This document shows, one piece after another, positions 8,411-17,991 of a stretch of DNA of 64,000 bases (position 1 is the first letter of the stretch; each line of letters starts with the position of its first letter). This DNA is from Methylococcales bacterium. GTDB lineage: Bacteria; Pseudomonadota; Gammaproteobacteria; Methylococcales; Methylomonadaceae. The notes beneath the pieces were generated by a model. That model was not told the DNA's origin. It did no database searches and saw only the letters and a program-made list of their open reading frames with translations. The stretch is from positions 1 to 64,000 of the forward strand of contig JAPLRS010000046.1 of the NCBI GenBank assembly GCA_026399015.1, written 5' to 3'. The translations under genes were made by a program, and so were the position numbers.

Positions 8411-10594
8411 TTACGACAGTTCAGAGTTACACGCAGGAAGTTGAATTATAAATCCAGCTCCCACCTTACGACCAGTATCGACCCAAATCGCGCCGCCATG
8501 ATCTTCTATTATCTTCTTCACAATGGCCAAGCCCAAGCCAGTACCTTTTGCCTTAGTTGTCACATAGGGCTCAAAAATTTTCTCAAGTTGATCCTCTTTA
8601 ATACCAGGGCCATTATCATAAAGAGCTATTTCTAGAAAATCAGCATTGTTTTTAAGCACTTGATGCACATTAATTTCAATCACACCTTCTGCGCCAATCG
8701 CTTCCAAAGCATTTTTAATTAGATTATGTAAAACTTGCCTAATGCTGACAGGATCACCATTTACCAATTGTAAACCCGATTGATAATGCGCTTTAAACTT
8801 AACACCCGACCTTAAAGCATATAAAGCCAAGACTTCTTGTATTAATTGCGATAAATTAATAACGACGGTTTGTTTTTTGGATGGCTTAGCATACTCAGAA
8901 AAATCATCAACCATCTCTTTCATCGCCTCCACTTGCTGCACAATAGTTCTTGTCGAGCGCTGTAATATAGAGGCATCAGCACTATCCAACTTATCGGCCA
9001 ATTTAAGCTGTAAACGCTCTGCTGATAACTGAATAGGCGTTAATGGATTTTTGATTTCATGAGCCAATCGCCTAGCAACTTCACCCCAAGCAGCATTCTT
9101 TTGCGCTTGTATCAAATCTGTAACATCATCAAAAACAACGACAGCACCTACTCTAGATCCATCTTGAGAAAATAATGGCGTTCCTCTACACAACAATTCT
9201 TGCCGACCATTAGGCCCCAAAAACGCGATTCGTTGCTGCCAGATATCGTCTGCATGCTCTAATAAATACTGAATTGCCTTAAGTGGCTCGGCTAATTCTG
9301 CATAATTTTCCACAAGCTCTAACAAAGTACAACCAACAAACTGATTAACATGCACCCGAAAAATACGATAAGCCGCTTGATTAGCCGTTCTAATTTTATA
9401 ACGACCATCGAAACTTATAACACCTGCAGTTAAATTACCCAATATTGTTTCCAAATAAGCTCGCTGATTTTCAACCTCAACACCAACTTGACGAGTTTCA
9501 TCACGCGCTTGTGCAATACGATTTGTCATATCGTTAAAAGATTCAACTAAAAATCCTAAATCATCTTGAGCCATAACAGGTAGTTTTTGATCATACTGAC
9601 CAGATGCTACTGCTTTTGTACCTTTAACTAACTCTTTAACTGGAGCAGTTATATTACGAATACTAATAAACGCAACCCATATTGCTGCCAATAAACTCAT
9701 TAACAAAACTAAAGACAACGCTAAAGTAAAACTCAATCGCAACGAGTTTCTTAGGTAGTTCATTTCTTGATAACGCGCAGAGGCAAACTCTACAGAATCC
9801 GCTAAATCAGCAATCCTAACAGGCACTGGATACAAAGCTTGTAGATATTGAGATTCTAATGATTTAACCGTAACAATAACGCGCACCATTAATTCATGCT
9901 CATGCACTGGGGCTAACGCTACAAAAAAGCCATTTTGACGTAATTGCAACCAAATATGTTCATCTGGCAAACTTGGTAAAATATCACCTGGATTAATACT
10001 ACTTGAGGCGATAATACGACCTTGCTTAGAGAATAAAGTCATTTCAGAGGCCGCAGATAACTCTCGTAAATTTTCAATTTCTAAGGTCACAGCATTCTCA
10101 GATACACTTTCCAGTCTTTCAGTTAATTGCTCTGTTTGCCTTAACTGCCAACGCATCCGCTGATCTAATGAAGCCTGACTTAATTCCAACGCATCTTCCA
10201 TGGCCCGGTCTATTTCTACATTAAACCAACTATCAATACCCTGATGCAAAAACTGCATAGAAAAATAAAACACAATAACTGCAGGGGCTAACGCCAGCAC
10301 CACAAACAAGGACACCATACGCCTAGTTAACCTTGATCCCGCTTCCCGTCTTTTAGTGTGCTGCACTAAGGCATAAATATTGGCCACAACTAATACGAGC
10401 AACACCACCGATCCTAAGGCATTGAATAATAACAGCCAAGAATACATAGCACTTAACGCTGAAGATTCCTGCATAGCAGAACTCATTAACTGCAAAGACA
10501 GCAAAATTAAGCCAAACAGAATCAGCACTAGTAAATTTACTGGTAATTTTATTTTTTTAGTGACCATGAAGTCCAATCGCTTGATAAATACCAT
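8411..10594 (-). CDS. ntrY: NtrY-type sensor histidine kinase
   Basis: This membrane kinase (727 residues from the first ATG) phosphorylates NtrX. Hydrophobic segments lie at about 20-37, 52-75 and 92-113. A periplasmic domain follows (about 115-285), then another membrane span near 287-310, HAMP (about 312-365), PAS (about 378-495), HisKA with phospho-acceptor H512 in AHEIKNPLTP, and the HATPase domain with N and G boxes (IKNALEAIG, DNGPGI, GTGLGLAIV). The start could also be the ATG nine codons later (10567), giving MVTKKIKLPVN. Either start overlaps the DUF4390 gene. NtrY/NtrX is linked to nitrogen and redox control in proteobacteria; the signal here is unknown. Confidence 0.9.
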   Translation of the reverse strand: MVFIKRLDFMVTKKIKLPVNLLVLILFGLILLSLQLMSSAMQESSALSAMYSWLLLFNALGSVVLLVLVVANIYALVQHTKRREAGSRLTRRMVSLFVVLALAPAVIVFYFSMQFLHQGIDSWFNVEIDRAMEDALELSQASLDQRMRWQLRQTEQLTERLESVSENAVTLEIENLRELSAASEMTLFSKQGRIIASSSINPGDILPSLPDEHIWLQLRQNGFFVALAPVHEHELMVRVIVTVKSLESQYLQALYPVPVRIADLADSVEFASARYQEMNYLRNSLRLSFTLALSLVLLMSLLAAIWVAFISIRNITAPVKELVKGTKAVASGQYDQKLPVMAQDDLGFLVESFNDMTNRIAQARDETRQVGVEVENQRAYLETILGNLTAGVISFDGRYKIRTANQAAYRIFRVHVNQFVGCTLLELVENYAELAEPLKAIQYLLEHADDIWQQRIAFLGPNGRQELLCRGTPLFSQDGSRVGAVVVFDDVTDLIQAQKNAAWGEVARRLAHEIKNPLTPIQLSAERLQLKLADKLDSADASILQRSTRTIVQQVEAMKEMVDDFSEYAKPSKKQTVVINLSQLIQEVLALYALRSGVKFKAHYQSGLQLVNGDPVSIRQVLHNLIKNALEAIGAEGVIEINVHQVLKNNADFLEIALYDNGPGIKEDQLEKIFEPYVTTKAKGTGLGLAIVKKIIEDHGGAIWVDTGRKVGAGFIIQLPACNSELS

Positions 10595-11118
10595 TGCGGA
10601 TCAATATATGCAAACGGACGCAATGGCAAAGGCAAGGCATCGCGCTCAAAGTTTAATTTAACTAAACATAAATATTGTTGCGCAGAATCGAGTCTATCTT
10701 TATTGATAAGAGGTAAATCTGAAACGACCGACATTAACTCTAGAGCAGATACTAAAGTTGAAAAGTTATGAACAACCCCATCCTCTTCATTTTTAAGACG
10801 ATACATATTTAATAACGCATGATATTGCAGTCTATAGCGCCGAACTATCTCGACTTTGGTTTTATTCCAAAAATATCCCGGCGCTTCTTGGATTTTTACT
10901 TGTAACCGCCAATATAAAGGCACGCCATTTTGCAAAGCACTTTTAGCTTTTTCACTCAAAGGATAATCAATAGTAGCGGACAGCACATATTCATCACCTT
11001 TCAAAATCACTTCAGCTTGCTTTACCTCTGCAGAAAACTCGGCACTGTATGCCCACAATGGCAAACAACCTAACAAAAGCACACTTAAAAAGTGTCTATA
11101 CCTTTTTGATGAGAGCAT
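10549..11118 (-). CDS. DUF4390 periplasmic protein
   Basis: This protein of about 190 residues has an N-terminal hydrophobic signal (FLSVLLLGCLPLWAYSA). The rest matches DUF4390: a beta-rich mature domain ending with RPFAYIDPQWYLSSDWTSWSL. In many gamma- and betaproteobacteria it sits exactly between rsmB and ntrY, as here, and its function is unknown. The ATG at 11118 (MLSSKRYRHFL) is preferred over 11130 because it gives a normal signal peptide. It overlaps the end of rsmB by 23 bp and the start of ntrY by up to 46 bp, consistent with one transcript. Confidence 0.8.
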   Translation of the reverse strand: MLSSKRYRHFLSVLLLGCLPLWAYSAEFSAEVKQAEVILKGDEYVLSATIDYPLSEKAKSALQNGVPLYWRLQVKIQEAPGYFWNKTKVEIVRRYRLQYHALLNMYRLKNEEDGVVHNFSTLVSALELMSVVSDLPLINKDRLDSAQQYLCLVKLNFERDALPLPLRPFAYIDPQWYLSSDWTSWSLKK

Positions 11119-12382
11119 AATAAAAACCATCCATTGCCAAGGTGCCCGTCAAAATCTGCCTACCTCGCTGACCGACAACACCCCATTTTGCATCAATAGG
11201 TAATTCGACCGCATCATCATGCATTGCTAGAAAAGCTTCAATTTGCTGTTCATTTTCTTGCTTAAGAATAGAACAAGTCGCATAAAGCAATAATCCACTC
11301 GGCGCCAATAACGGCCAAGTCGTCGCTAATATAGTCTTCTGTAAGGCTTGCAGTGCGACTATATCATCAGGCTTACGCAGAATTTTAATATCAGGATGAC
11401 GACGAATAACACCTAAAGCAGAACAAGGCGCATCCAGCAAGATACGATCAAATAATTGACCATCCCACCAATCTGCTGGCTGAGTTGCATCACCAACAAC
11501 TAATTGAGCCGACACATTTAAACGCTGTAAGTTTTCTTGCACCCGCGCCAATCGAGCTGCATCAATATCAACCGCCACTAATTCTTTTAAATGTGGCTGT
11601 CGCTCTAAAATATGCACAGTTTTACCACCCGGAGCAGCACAAACATCCAAAACCCTGTGACCAATCTGTACATCTAACAAACCAGCAGCCAATTGTGCGG
11701 CGGTATCTTGCACAGAGACATGACCCTGTGCAAAACCGGGCAATAACTCTACGGGAACAGGTTTATTTAAAACAAGACTAGAATCACAAAAGCTGACTGC
11801 CTCAGCGTCTAATTCTTTATCTGACAACGCTTGTAAATATTTATCTCGGGTGTTTACAGCCAGATTGACCCTCAACACCATCGGAGGCTGCTGATTGTTT
11901 TCTTGTAGAATTTGTAATGCTTGCTCTGGCCAATCTTGCTCAATTAGTTTAAGCAACCATTTAGGATGACTAACACTGGCTGTAGGACTGGTATCAGCCT
12001 TCTGTTCTAACTCATGCTGCTGCCTTAAATAACTTCTCAACAGAGCATTAATAAGGGCTTTAGCCCAAGGTTTTTTCTTAGCAGCTAATACAGTTTCAGA
12101 CACTGCAGCATGTTGCTTTACACGCATATAATTTAGTTGGTATAGCCCAACTAAAGCCAACGCCTTTATTTCGGTATCTTTAATGGGTTTATCTAACAGT
12201 TCATTAAGAATAAAATCTAAACGATAAAAATAACGACACACGCCATAACAAACGGCTTGAATAAAAGCTTTATCTTTTGGAGATTCAACAGATAGCATCC
12301 CATTATCTAAAGCTACCGTTAAAGATTGTCCTTCTTGTAAAACACGGGAGATTACTCTTGCCGCAATTAATCGAGTATTCAA
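11096..12382 (-). CDS. rsmB: 16S rRNA m5C967 methyltransferase
   Basis: RsmB (428 residues) methylates C967 of 16S rRNA using S-adenosylmethionine. The N-terminal NusB-like domain spans about 1-140. The C-terminal Rossmann domain shows the SAM-binding motif VLDVCAAPGGKTVHIL. Both catalytic cysteines are present, in LDAPCSALGVIRRHPD and LLYATCSILKQENEQQ. It overlaps fmt by 4 bp (start/stop overlap), part of def-fmt-rsmB-DUF4390-ntrYX. Confidence 0.96.
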   Translation of the reverse strand: MNTRLIAARVISRVLQEGQSLTVALDNGMLSVESPKDKAFIQAVCYGVCRYFYRLDFILNELLDKPIKDTEIKALALVGLYQLNYMRVKQHAAVSETVLAAKKKPWAKALINALLRSYLRQQHELEQKADTSPTASVSHPKWLLKLIEQDWPEQALQILQENNQQPPMVLRVNLAVNTRDKYLQALSDKELDAEAVSFCDSSLVLNKPVPVELLPGFAQGHVSVQDTAAQLAAGLLDVQIGHRVLDVCAAPGGKTVHILERQPHLKELVAVDIDAARLARVQENLQRLNVSAQLVVGDATQPADWWDGQLFDRILLDAPCSALGVIRRHPDIKILRKPDDIVALQALQKTILATTWPLLAPSGLLLYATCSILKQENEQQIEAFLAMHDDAVELPIDAKWGVVGQRGRQILTGTLAMDGFYYALIKKV

Positions 12383-13302
12383 CCTAGTTTCACACCATCA
12401 ACTGAGTGTGCATTAAGAAAGGCTTGTGTTGATATGCGCTTTCCTCCCGGCAACTGCACTTCTAACAAGCGTAATATGCCTTGCCCCGTCGCAACATCTA
12501 TAGTTTTATTAACCGAACTTATAGTTCCAGGCTCTAAATCTAAATCACCATCTAAGGCCTCAGCTTGCCAAATACGTAAGACATTTCCTTGATACACTGT
12601 CTGCGCAACAGGCCAAGCATTTAACCCCCGCACCTTAAGTGCTAATTGCTGGGCTGATTGTTGCCAATCAAGCTCTGCCTCTGCTTTAGTCAATTTTTCT
12701 GCATAAGTCACTAAACTTTCATCTTGAACTTCTGCAGGGACAGGACCTTTTTCCATCTCTTTTAACACTTTGCTCAAGCCTAAAGCACCCAACTCTGCCA
12801 ACTTATCATGCAGCACGCTCGCCGTATCAGTTGCACCAATCACATAATCTTCTTTATGAAGCATGTCACCTGCATCCAACTTACGCACTATTTTCATAAT
12901 TGTCACACCAGTCTTTTCATCACCCGCCATTAGAGAGCGTTGAATGGGTGCGGCACCACGCCAACGAGGTAATAATGAACCATGAACATTAATACAACCC
13001 AATCTAGGTGTATTCAATACGGCTTCAGTCAAAATCATGCCGTAGGCAACGACCACCATTAAATCTGCATTAAATGCTTGAAGTAGGGCTAAATCTTCTT
13101 CCGTTTTTAAAGTCAACGGCTGAATAACAGGAATATCATATTTAAGAGCGAGTTCTTTAACTGGACTAAACTGCTCATGTCGACCTCGTCCAGCAGGACG
13201 ATCAGGTTGAGTATAGACTGCGCAGACTTCGTAATTAGCATCTAACAAAGCTTGCAAACTAGGCACTGCAAATTCGGGAGTACCCGCAAAAATAATCTTC
13301 AT
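12379..13302 (-). CDS. fmt: Methionyl-tRNA formyltransferase
   Basis: Fmt (307 residues) formylates Met-tRNAi for translation initiation using 10-formyltetrahydrofolate. It begins MKIIFAGTPEFAVPSLQALL. The catalytic region shows NVHGSLLPRWRGAAPIQ with the Asn-His pair, and the formyl-folate site continues with GVTIMKIVRKLDAGDML. The C-terminal OB-like tRNA-binding domain starts near residue 205. It lies 2 bp downstream of def, the classic pairing of formylation and deformylation genes. Confidence 0.97.
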   Translation of the reverse strand: MKIIFAGTPEFAVPSLQALLDANYEVCAVYTQPDRPAGRGRHEQFSPVKELALKYDIPVIQPLTLKTEEDLALLQAFNADLMVVVAYGMILTEAVLNTPRLGCINVHGSLLPRWRGAAPIQRSLMAGDEKTGVTIMKIVRKLDAGDMLHKEDYVIGATDTASVLHDKLAELGALGLSKVLKEMEKGPVPAEVQDESLVTYAEKLTKAEAELDWQQSAQQLALKVRGLNAWPVAQTVYQGNVLRIWQAEALDGDLDLEPGTISSVNKTIDVATGQGILRLLEVQLPGGKRISTQAFLNAHSVDGVKLG

Positions 13303-13304
13303 GC

Positions 13305-13811
13305 TTAATTTTTATCCATCTTATGAATTTTTTCTAACTTCTTTTTTATGCGCTGTCTCTTTAAAGGCGAAATATGATCAACAAACAATTTGCCGTCTAA
13401 ATGATCCATTTCATGCTGTACACATATAGCTAACAACTCAGTTGCCTCAAACTCAAAAGATTCACCATTCCTGTTTAGCGCTCTAACCCTAATATGTTCA
13501 GCTCTAGTGACTTTCTCAAAAAAACCTGGCACTGAAAGACAACCTTCCTCGGCCTCTTTAACCCCATCTTTCTCAAAAATTTCAGGATTAATTAAAAACA
13601 ACGGTTCATTTCTTTCATCGCTAACATCAATGACTACTATTCTTTGATGCACATCGACCTGAGTAGCGGCTAATCCTACACCATGTGAGTGATACATGGT
13701 TTCTAACATATCATCCAATAAGGATTGAATCTTATCATCGACCACTTTTACAACAGCTGCTTTTTTACGTAAGCGCTCATCTGGAAACTCCAGAATAGTT
13801 AAAATACCCAA
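13305..13811 (-). CDS. def: Peptide deformylase
   Basis: Def removes the formyl group from nascent proteins using a metal held by Cys and two His. The motifs [17 protein letters not shown] and [12 protein letters not shown] supply the active site. I place the start at TTG 13811, giving 168 residues beginning (M)[17 protein letters not shown], which matches the family N-terminus and length. A GGAG six bases upstream is well placed for this TTG. The same GGAG lies inside the longer reading that begins at ATG 13823, and is only three bases from the GTG at 13814. It is first in def-fmt-rsmB and divergent from dprA. Confidence 0.93.
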   Translation of the reverse strand: MGILTILEFPDERLRKKAAVVKVVDDKIQSLLDDMLETMYHSHGVGLAATQVDVHQRIVVIDVSDERNEPLFLINPEIFEKDGVKEAEEGCLSVPGFFEKVTRAEHIRVRALNRNGESFEFEATELLAICVQHEMDHLDGKLFVDHISPLKRQRIKKKLEKIHKMDKN

Positions 13812-13982
13812 CACCCGCTCCATTAAAAATAATTCAATACTGGAATTCTATATTATTTCATATACACTTTGAATGCACTAAGACTAATTAAGATCCTAAT
13901 CGTTATCAAAATGCCTGTATAACAAGCCAGATAACTTGCAAATAATTGACTTAATCCGCAGCATTTATAAGGTTAGAACAAA

Positions 13983-15089
13983 CTGAACACTCTCGCACCC
14001 ACACATGATGATTCATTAAAATATTGGCTTGCGCTATTACGCACACCTGGCATCGGTTGTAGAACTTTTCTTAAACTAATACAAACTGCAACGCCGGCAC
14101 AAATATTTGCTGAATCCAATTCTGCTCTTACTGCATTAGGTCTAAAAAGCGAACTAATCCAAAGTATAAAAAACCCAGATTGGTCTTTAATTGAAAACGA
14201 TTTGCTTTGGACCGAACAAGAAAACAATTACGCACTCACTTTTAACGATCCTAATTATCCCGCACAATTAAAAGAAATTGCTGACCCACCGCCACTCTTA
14301 TTTGTGCGAGGCAACCCATTTTTACTAGCACAAGCACAATTAGCGATTGTCGGAAGTCGTAATCCATCGTCTTTAGGAATCGATACGGCCTTTGAATTTG
14401 CTAAAACATTAAGTACTCATGGCTTTGTGATAACCAGTGGTTTGGCACTTGGCATAGATGCAGCAAGTCATCGTGGCGCGTTGGCCGCTGGAGGCTTTAC
14501 TATTGCGGTAGCTGGCACCGGCTTAGATAGAGTCTACCCAGCTAAACACAAAGATTTAGCGACTGAAATTGTGAATACTGGCGCTATTATTTCAGAATTT
14601 CCACCCGGTACGACGGCAAAAGCAAATCACTTTCCCAGAAGAAATCGTATTATCAGTGGCTTATGTCAAGGTTTGCTCGTTGTTGAAGCGGCAAGAGAAA
14701 GCGGTTCTCTAATTACCGCAAAAATGGCCTTAGAGCAAAACAGAGAAGTTTTTGCCATCCCCGGCTCTATTCATAATCCTTTAGCAAGAGGTTGCAATGC
14801 TCTGATTCGTCAGGGCGCTAAACTTGTCGAAACTACGCAAGATATTCTAGAAGAATTACATCAATATTATCAAGTAGATAACAGTTATCCATCCATTTCT
14901 ATTGAATCAATACTTGACCTAGAGCAACAAACATTATTGAATCATGTGCAATTTAGCCCAACTTCTATTGATAATTTAGTGCAAATAACCGGTCAATCCG
15001 CTGAAATTATTTCCTCTATGTTGCTAATTCTTGAGCTACAAGGTTATCTGGAAGCAACCTCGAGTGGTTGCTATATAAGATTAAAATAA
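13983..15089 (+). CDS. dprA: DNA processing protein DprA (Smf), apparent CTG start
   Basis: DprA binds incoming single-stranded DNA and loads RecA in natural transformation. The Rossmann-like core shows AIVGSRNPSSLGIDTA, then TSGLALGIDAASHRGAL and VAGTGLDRVYPAKH, plus the late PRRNRIISGL. A C-terminal winged helix ends the protein. The frame clearly continues upstream of the TTG at 14202, with the helix-hairpin-helix domain starting YWLALLRTPGIGCRTFL near 14022. Between the in-frame TAG at 13974 and that domain there is no ATG, GTG or TTG. CTG at 13983, ten bases after AAGG, is the best candidate and gives 368 residues. A frameshift or sequence error remains possible. smg follows 14 bp after dprA. 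Confidence 0.88.
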   Translation: MNTLAPTHDDSLKYWLALLRTPGIGCRTFLKLIQTATPAQIFAESNSALTALGLKSELIQSIKNPDWSLIENDLLWTEQENNYALTFNDPNYPAQLKEIADPPPLLFVRGNPFLLAQAQLAIVGSRNPSSLGIDTAFEFAKTLSTHGFVITSGLALGIDAASHRGALAAGGFTIAVAGTGLDRVYPAKHKDLATEIVNTGAIISEFPPGTTAKANHFPRRNRIISGLCQGLLVVEAARESGSLITAKMALEQNREVFAIPGSIHNPLARGCNALIRQGAKLVETTQDILEELHQYYQVDNSYPSISIESILDLEQQTLLNHVQFSPTSIDNLVQITGQSAEIISSMLLILELQGYLEATSSGCYIRLK

Positions 15090-15103
15090 TCATACTCATT
15101 ACT

Positions 15104-15571
15104 ATGAAAGAAAATATTTTTGATGTCCTAATGTATTTATTTGAAAACTACATGGAGGAGGAAATTGAATTACCTCCCGATAGCGATATCATCCGAACTG
15201 AATTATTAGAAGCAGGTTTTGAGTCTTATCAGGTGAATAAAGCCTTTGATTGGATAGACTCTTTAAGTCTCGATACCGATATTAAAAAAACAGCCCCCTC
15301 GGCATTTCGTATTTTTTGCATTGAAGAGACACTCAAACTTGATATTGAGTGTCGGAACTTTATTATGTTTCTAGAACAATACGGAATATTAAACGCGAGT
15401 AACCGAGAAATTGTCATTGATAGAGTCATGGCACTAGATGAAGAAGATATCTCCATGGAAAAGCTTAAATGGATAGTACTTATGGTGTTATTAAGTCAAC
15501 CTGATGAAGAGGTGGCTTTTTCAAGAATGGAAGATTTTGTCTATGATCTCACCCCCCTTTATTTACATTAA
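15104..15571 (+). CDS. smg: Smg protein (DUF494)
   Basis: Smg is a conserved acidic protein of unknown function, usually encoded between dprA and topA in gammaproteobacteria, exactly as here. The start at ATG 15104 gives 155 residues beginning MKENIFDVLMYLFENYMEEE, the family N-terminus. The longer frame from 15068 adds twelve hydrophobic residues not seen in relatives. The rest is alpha-helical, with DEEDISMEKLKWIVLMVLLSQPD near the end. It is likely cotranscribed with dprA. Confidence 0.93.
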   Translation: MKENIFDVLMYLFENYMEEEIELPPDSDIIRTELLEAGFESYQVNKAFDWIDSLSLDTDIKKTAPSAFRIFCIEETLKLDIECRNFIMFLEQYGILNASNREIVIDRVMALDEEDISMEKLKWIVLMVLLSQPDEEVAFSRMEDFVYDLTPLYLH

Positions 15572-15654
15572 TACGCTAAACGACAAACATTAAGTATCCG
15601 CTAGTTAAAATTTATTTAACTTTGAAAATTAACACCTTATAACTGTGTACATAA

Positions 15655-17991
15655 ATGAGTAAAAACCTTGTCATTGTAGAATCGCCTGCAAAAGCAAAAA
15701 CTATAGAAAAGTATCTAGGCAAAGATTTTCATGTATTAGCCTCCTATGGTCACGTTAGAGATCTAATTCCTAAGGAAGGCGCAGTGGATCCTAACAATGA
15801 TTTTGCCATGAAATACGAAGTAATTGATCGTAATCAACGACACGTCCAAGCCATTAGTAAAGCACTTAAAACCGCAGACACCTTATACTTGGCAACCGAT
15901 CCAGATAGAGAAGGTGAAGCCATTTCTTGGCATCTACTTGAATTACTAAAAGACAAAAAATTAATCAAAAATAAGGCAGTGCATCGGGTAGTTTTTCATG
16001 AAATTACCAAAAAAGCAGTGACTGAAGCCATTGCGAATCCTGAAGAATTAGCCATTAACTTAATTAATGCTCAACAAGCTCGTCGCGCTTTAGATTATCT
16101 AGTAGGCTTTAACCTCTCCCCATTACTTTGGAAAAAAATTCGCCGAGGCTTATCGGCTGGCCGTGTACAAAGCCCTGCTTTACGCATGATTGTTGAGCGT
16201 GAATTGGAAATTGAAGCCTTTCAAAGTCGAGAATATTGGACAATTGATGCCGCTTTAACAGCGCAAGAACAAAACTTTAAAGCTAAATTAACTCAGTTTA
16301 ACAATGAGAAAATCAGCCAGTTTAGTATTACTGATGCAGAACTCGCAGAAAATACCAAAAACGCCTTACTTGATGCAGCGGATGGACAATTACTAGTCAG
16401 TAAATTAGAAAAGAAACAACAAAAACGTAATCCAGCTCCGCCTTTTATCACCTCAACCCTACAGCAAGAGGCGGCTCGTAAACTAGGCTTCACCACAAAA
16501 CGCACCATGATTGTGGCCCAACAATTATACGAGGGCATTGATATTGGTGGCGAAACGCAAGGTTTAATTACCTACATGCGTACCGACTCGGTTAATTTAT
16601 CAGTAGAAGCTGTTGAAGAAATTCGTCAGTTAATCTCAGAAAAATTCGGCTCAGAAAATGTACCTAAAGAGCCTAGACTCTTTAAGACAAAATCTAAAAA
16701 TGCTCAAGAAGCTCATGAAGCAATACGCCCCACTTCACCACGCTACTTGCCAACAGATATCAAAGATTATTTAAGTATTGAGCAATACAAATTATATGAT
16801 TTGATTTGGAAACGCACCATTGCTTGCCAAATGATTCATGCCACTCTAAACATGGTCGCGGTTGACTTAAGTTGTGGCAATGGCCAACATATTTTCCGTG
16901 CAACAGGCTCTACTATCGCAGCACCCGGCTTTATGTCAGTCTATCTTGAAGGTAAAGATGACAGTAAAGAAAGTGATGATAAAGAAAGCTTTTTACCGCC
17001 CTTAGAAGAAGGTAGACCGGTACCACTCAATGAAATAATTACCGCCCAACATTTTACAGAACCACCACCACGCTATGGTGAGGCCAGCTTAGTAAAATCT
17101 TTAGAGGAACATGGTATTGGTAGACCCTCTACTTATGCCTCCATCATTTCAACTTTACAAAATCGTGAATATGTCACGCTAGACAATAAACGCTTTCATC
17201 CCACTGATGTTGGCCGAATTGTTAATAAGTTTTTAACAGAACATTTCACTAAGTATGTTGATTACGATTTTACTGCTAATTTAGAAGATGAGCTTGATGC
17301 GGTTTCTCGTGGAGAAAAGGATTGGATTCCATTGATGCATGCCTTCTGGAAGCCTTTTAACGACACAATTCATGATAAAGAAGCCACGGTACAGCGTAAG
17401 GATGTAACTCAAGAAGCTATTGATGAAAAATGTCCTGAGTGCAGTAGCCCTTTATCTATCCGCTTAGGTAGAAACGGACGTTTCATTGGTTGCACTAATT
17501 ATCCAGACTGTTCTTATACAAGAAACCTCAGTGAAGATGGCGCCAGCCCAGAAGAACCCGAAGTCTTAGAAGGTCGCTCTTGTCCATCTTGTGAATCACC
17601 ACTGGTTTTTAAAACGGGTCGTTATGGAAAATTCATTGGCTGTAGCGCTTATCCAAAATGTAAACATATTGAACCTTTAGAAAAGCCTATGGATACATCA
17701 GTTGAATGCCCTCAATGTAAAAAAGGCACGATACTGAAACGTAAATCGCGTAACGGTAAGATATTTTATTCTTGCTCAGGCTATCCAAAATGTGACTATG
17801 CCCTATGGAATAACCCTATTAAAGAGAGTTGCCCACAATGCGCATGGCCCATTTTAACGGTAAAAGAAACTAAGAGACGCGGCGTAGAAAAAGTCTGTCC
17901 GCAAAAAGATTGTAGCTACGCAACACCTTATGAAGGGGATCCTGCGGATGTACAAGGGCCTACAGATAAAACTCCACAAAATATAGAATGA
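15655..17991 (+). CDS. topA: DNA topoisomerase I
   Basis: TopA (778 residues; E. coli 865) relaxes negative supercoils by transient single-strand cleavage. The Toprim domain begins MSKNLVIVESPAKAKTIEKYLG and holds TDPDREGEAISWH. The active-site tyrosine is Tyr307 in LITYMRTDSVNLS. At the C-terminus three tetracysteine zinc ribbons are visible (CPECSSP, CPSCESP and CPQCKKG, each closed by a CxxYPxC-type pair), plus a final degenerate one. The stop overlaps the start of srkA by 4 bp. Confidence 0.97.
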   Translation: MSKNLVIVESPAKAKTIEKYLGKDFHVLASYGHVRDLIPKEGAVDPNNDFAMKYEVIDRNQRHVQAISKALKTADTLYLATDPDREGEAISWHLLELLKDKKLIKNKAVHRVVFHEITKKAVTEAIANPEELAINLINAQQARRALDYLVGFNLSPLLWKKIRRGLSAGRVQSPALRMIVERELEIEAFQSREYWTIDAALTAQEQNFKAKLTQFNNEKISQFSITDAELAENTKNALLDAADGQLLVSKLEKKQQKRNPAPPFITSTLQQEAARKLGFTTKRTMIVAQQLYEGIDIGGETQGLITYMRTDSVNLSVEAVEEIRQLISEKFGSENVPKEPRLFKTKSKNAQEAHEAIRPTSPRYLPTDIKDYLSIEQYKLYDLIWKRTIACQMIHATLNMVAVDLSCGNGQHIFRATGSTIAAPGFMSVYLEGKDDSKESDDKESFLPPLEEGRPVPLNEIITAQHFTEPPPRYGEASLVKSLEEHGIGRPSTYASIISTLQNREYVTLDNKRFHPTDVGRIVNKFLTEHFTKYVDYDFTANLEDELDAVSRGEKDWIPLMHAFWKPFNDTIHDKEATVQRKDVTQEAIDEKCPECSSPLSIRLGRNGRFIGCTNYPDCSYTRNLSEDGASPEEPEVLEGRSCPSCESPLVFKTGRYGKFIGCSAYPKCKHIEPLEKPMDTSVECPQCKKGTILKRKSRNGKIFYSCSGYPKCDYALWNNPIKESCPQCAWPILTVKETKRRGVEKVCPQKDCSYATPYEGDPADVQGPTDKTPQNIE

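Noticed and set aside
13973-14227. Minus-strand frame opposite the 5' part of dprA
   Set aside because: The plus strand encodes the conserved N-terminal DprA domain across the same bases.
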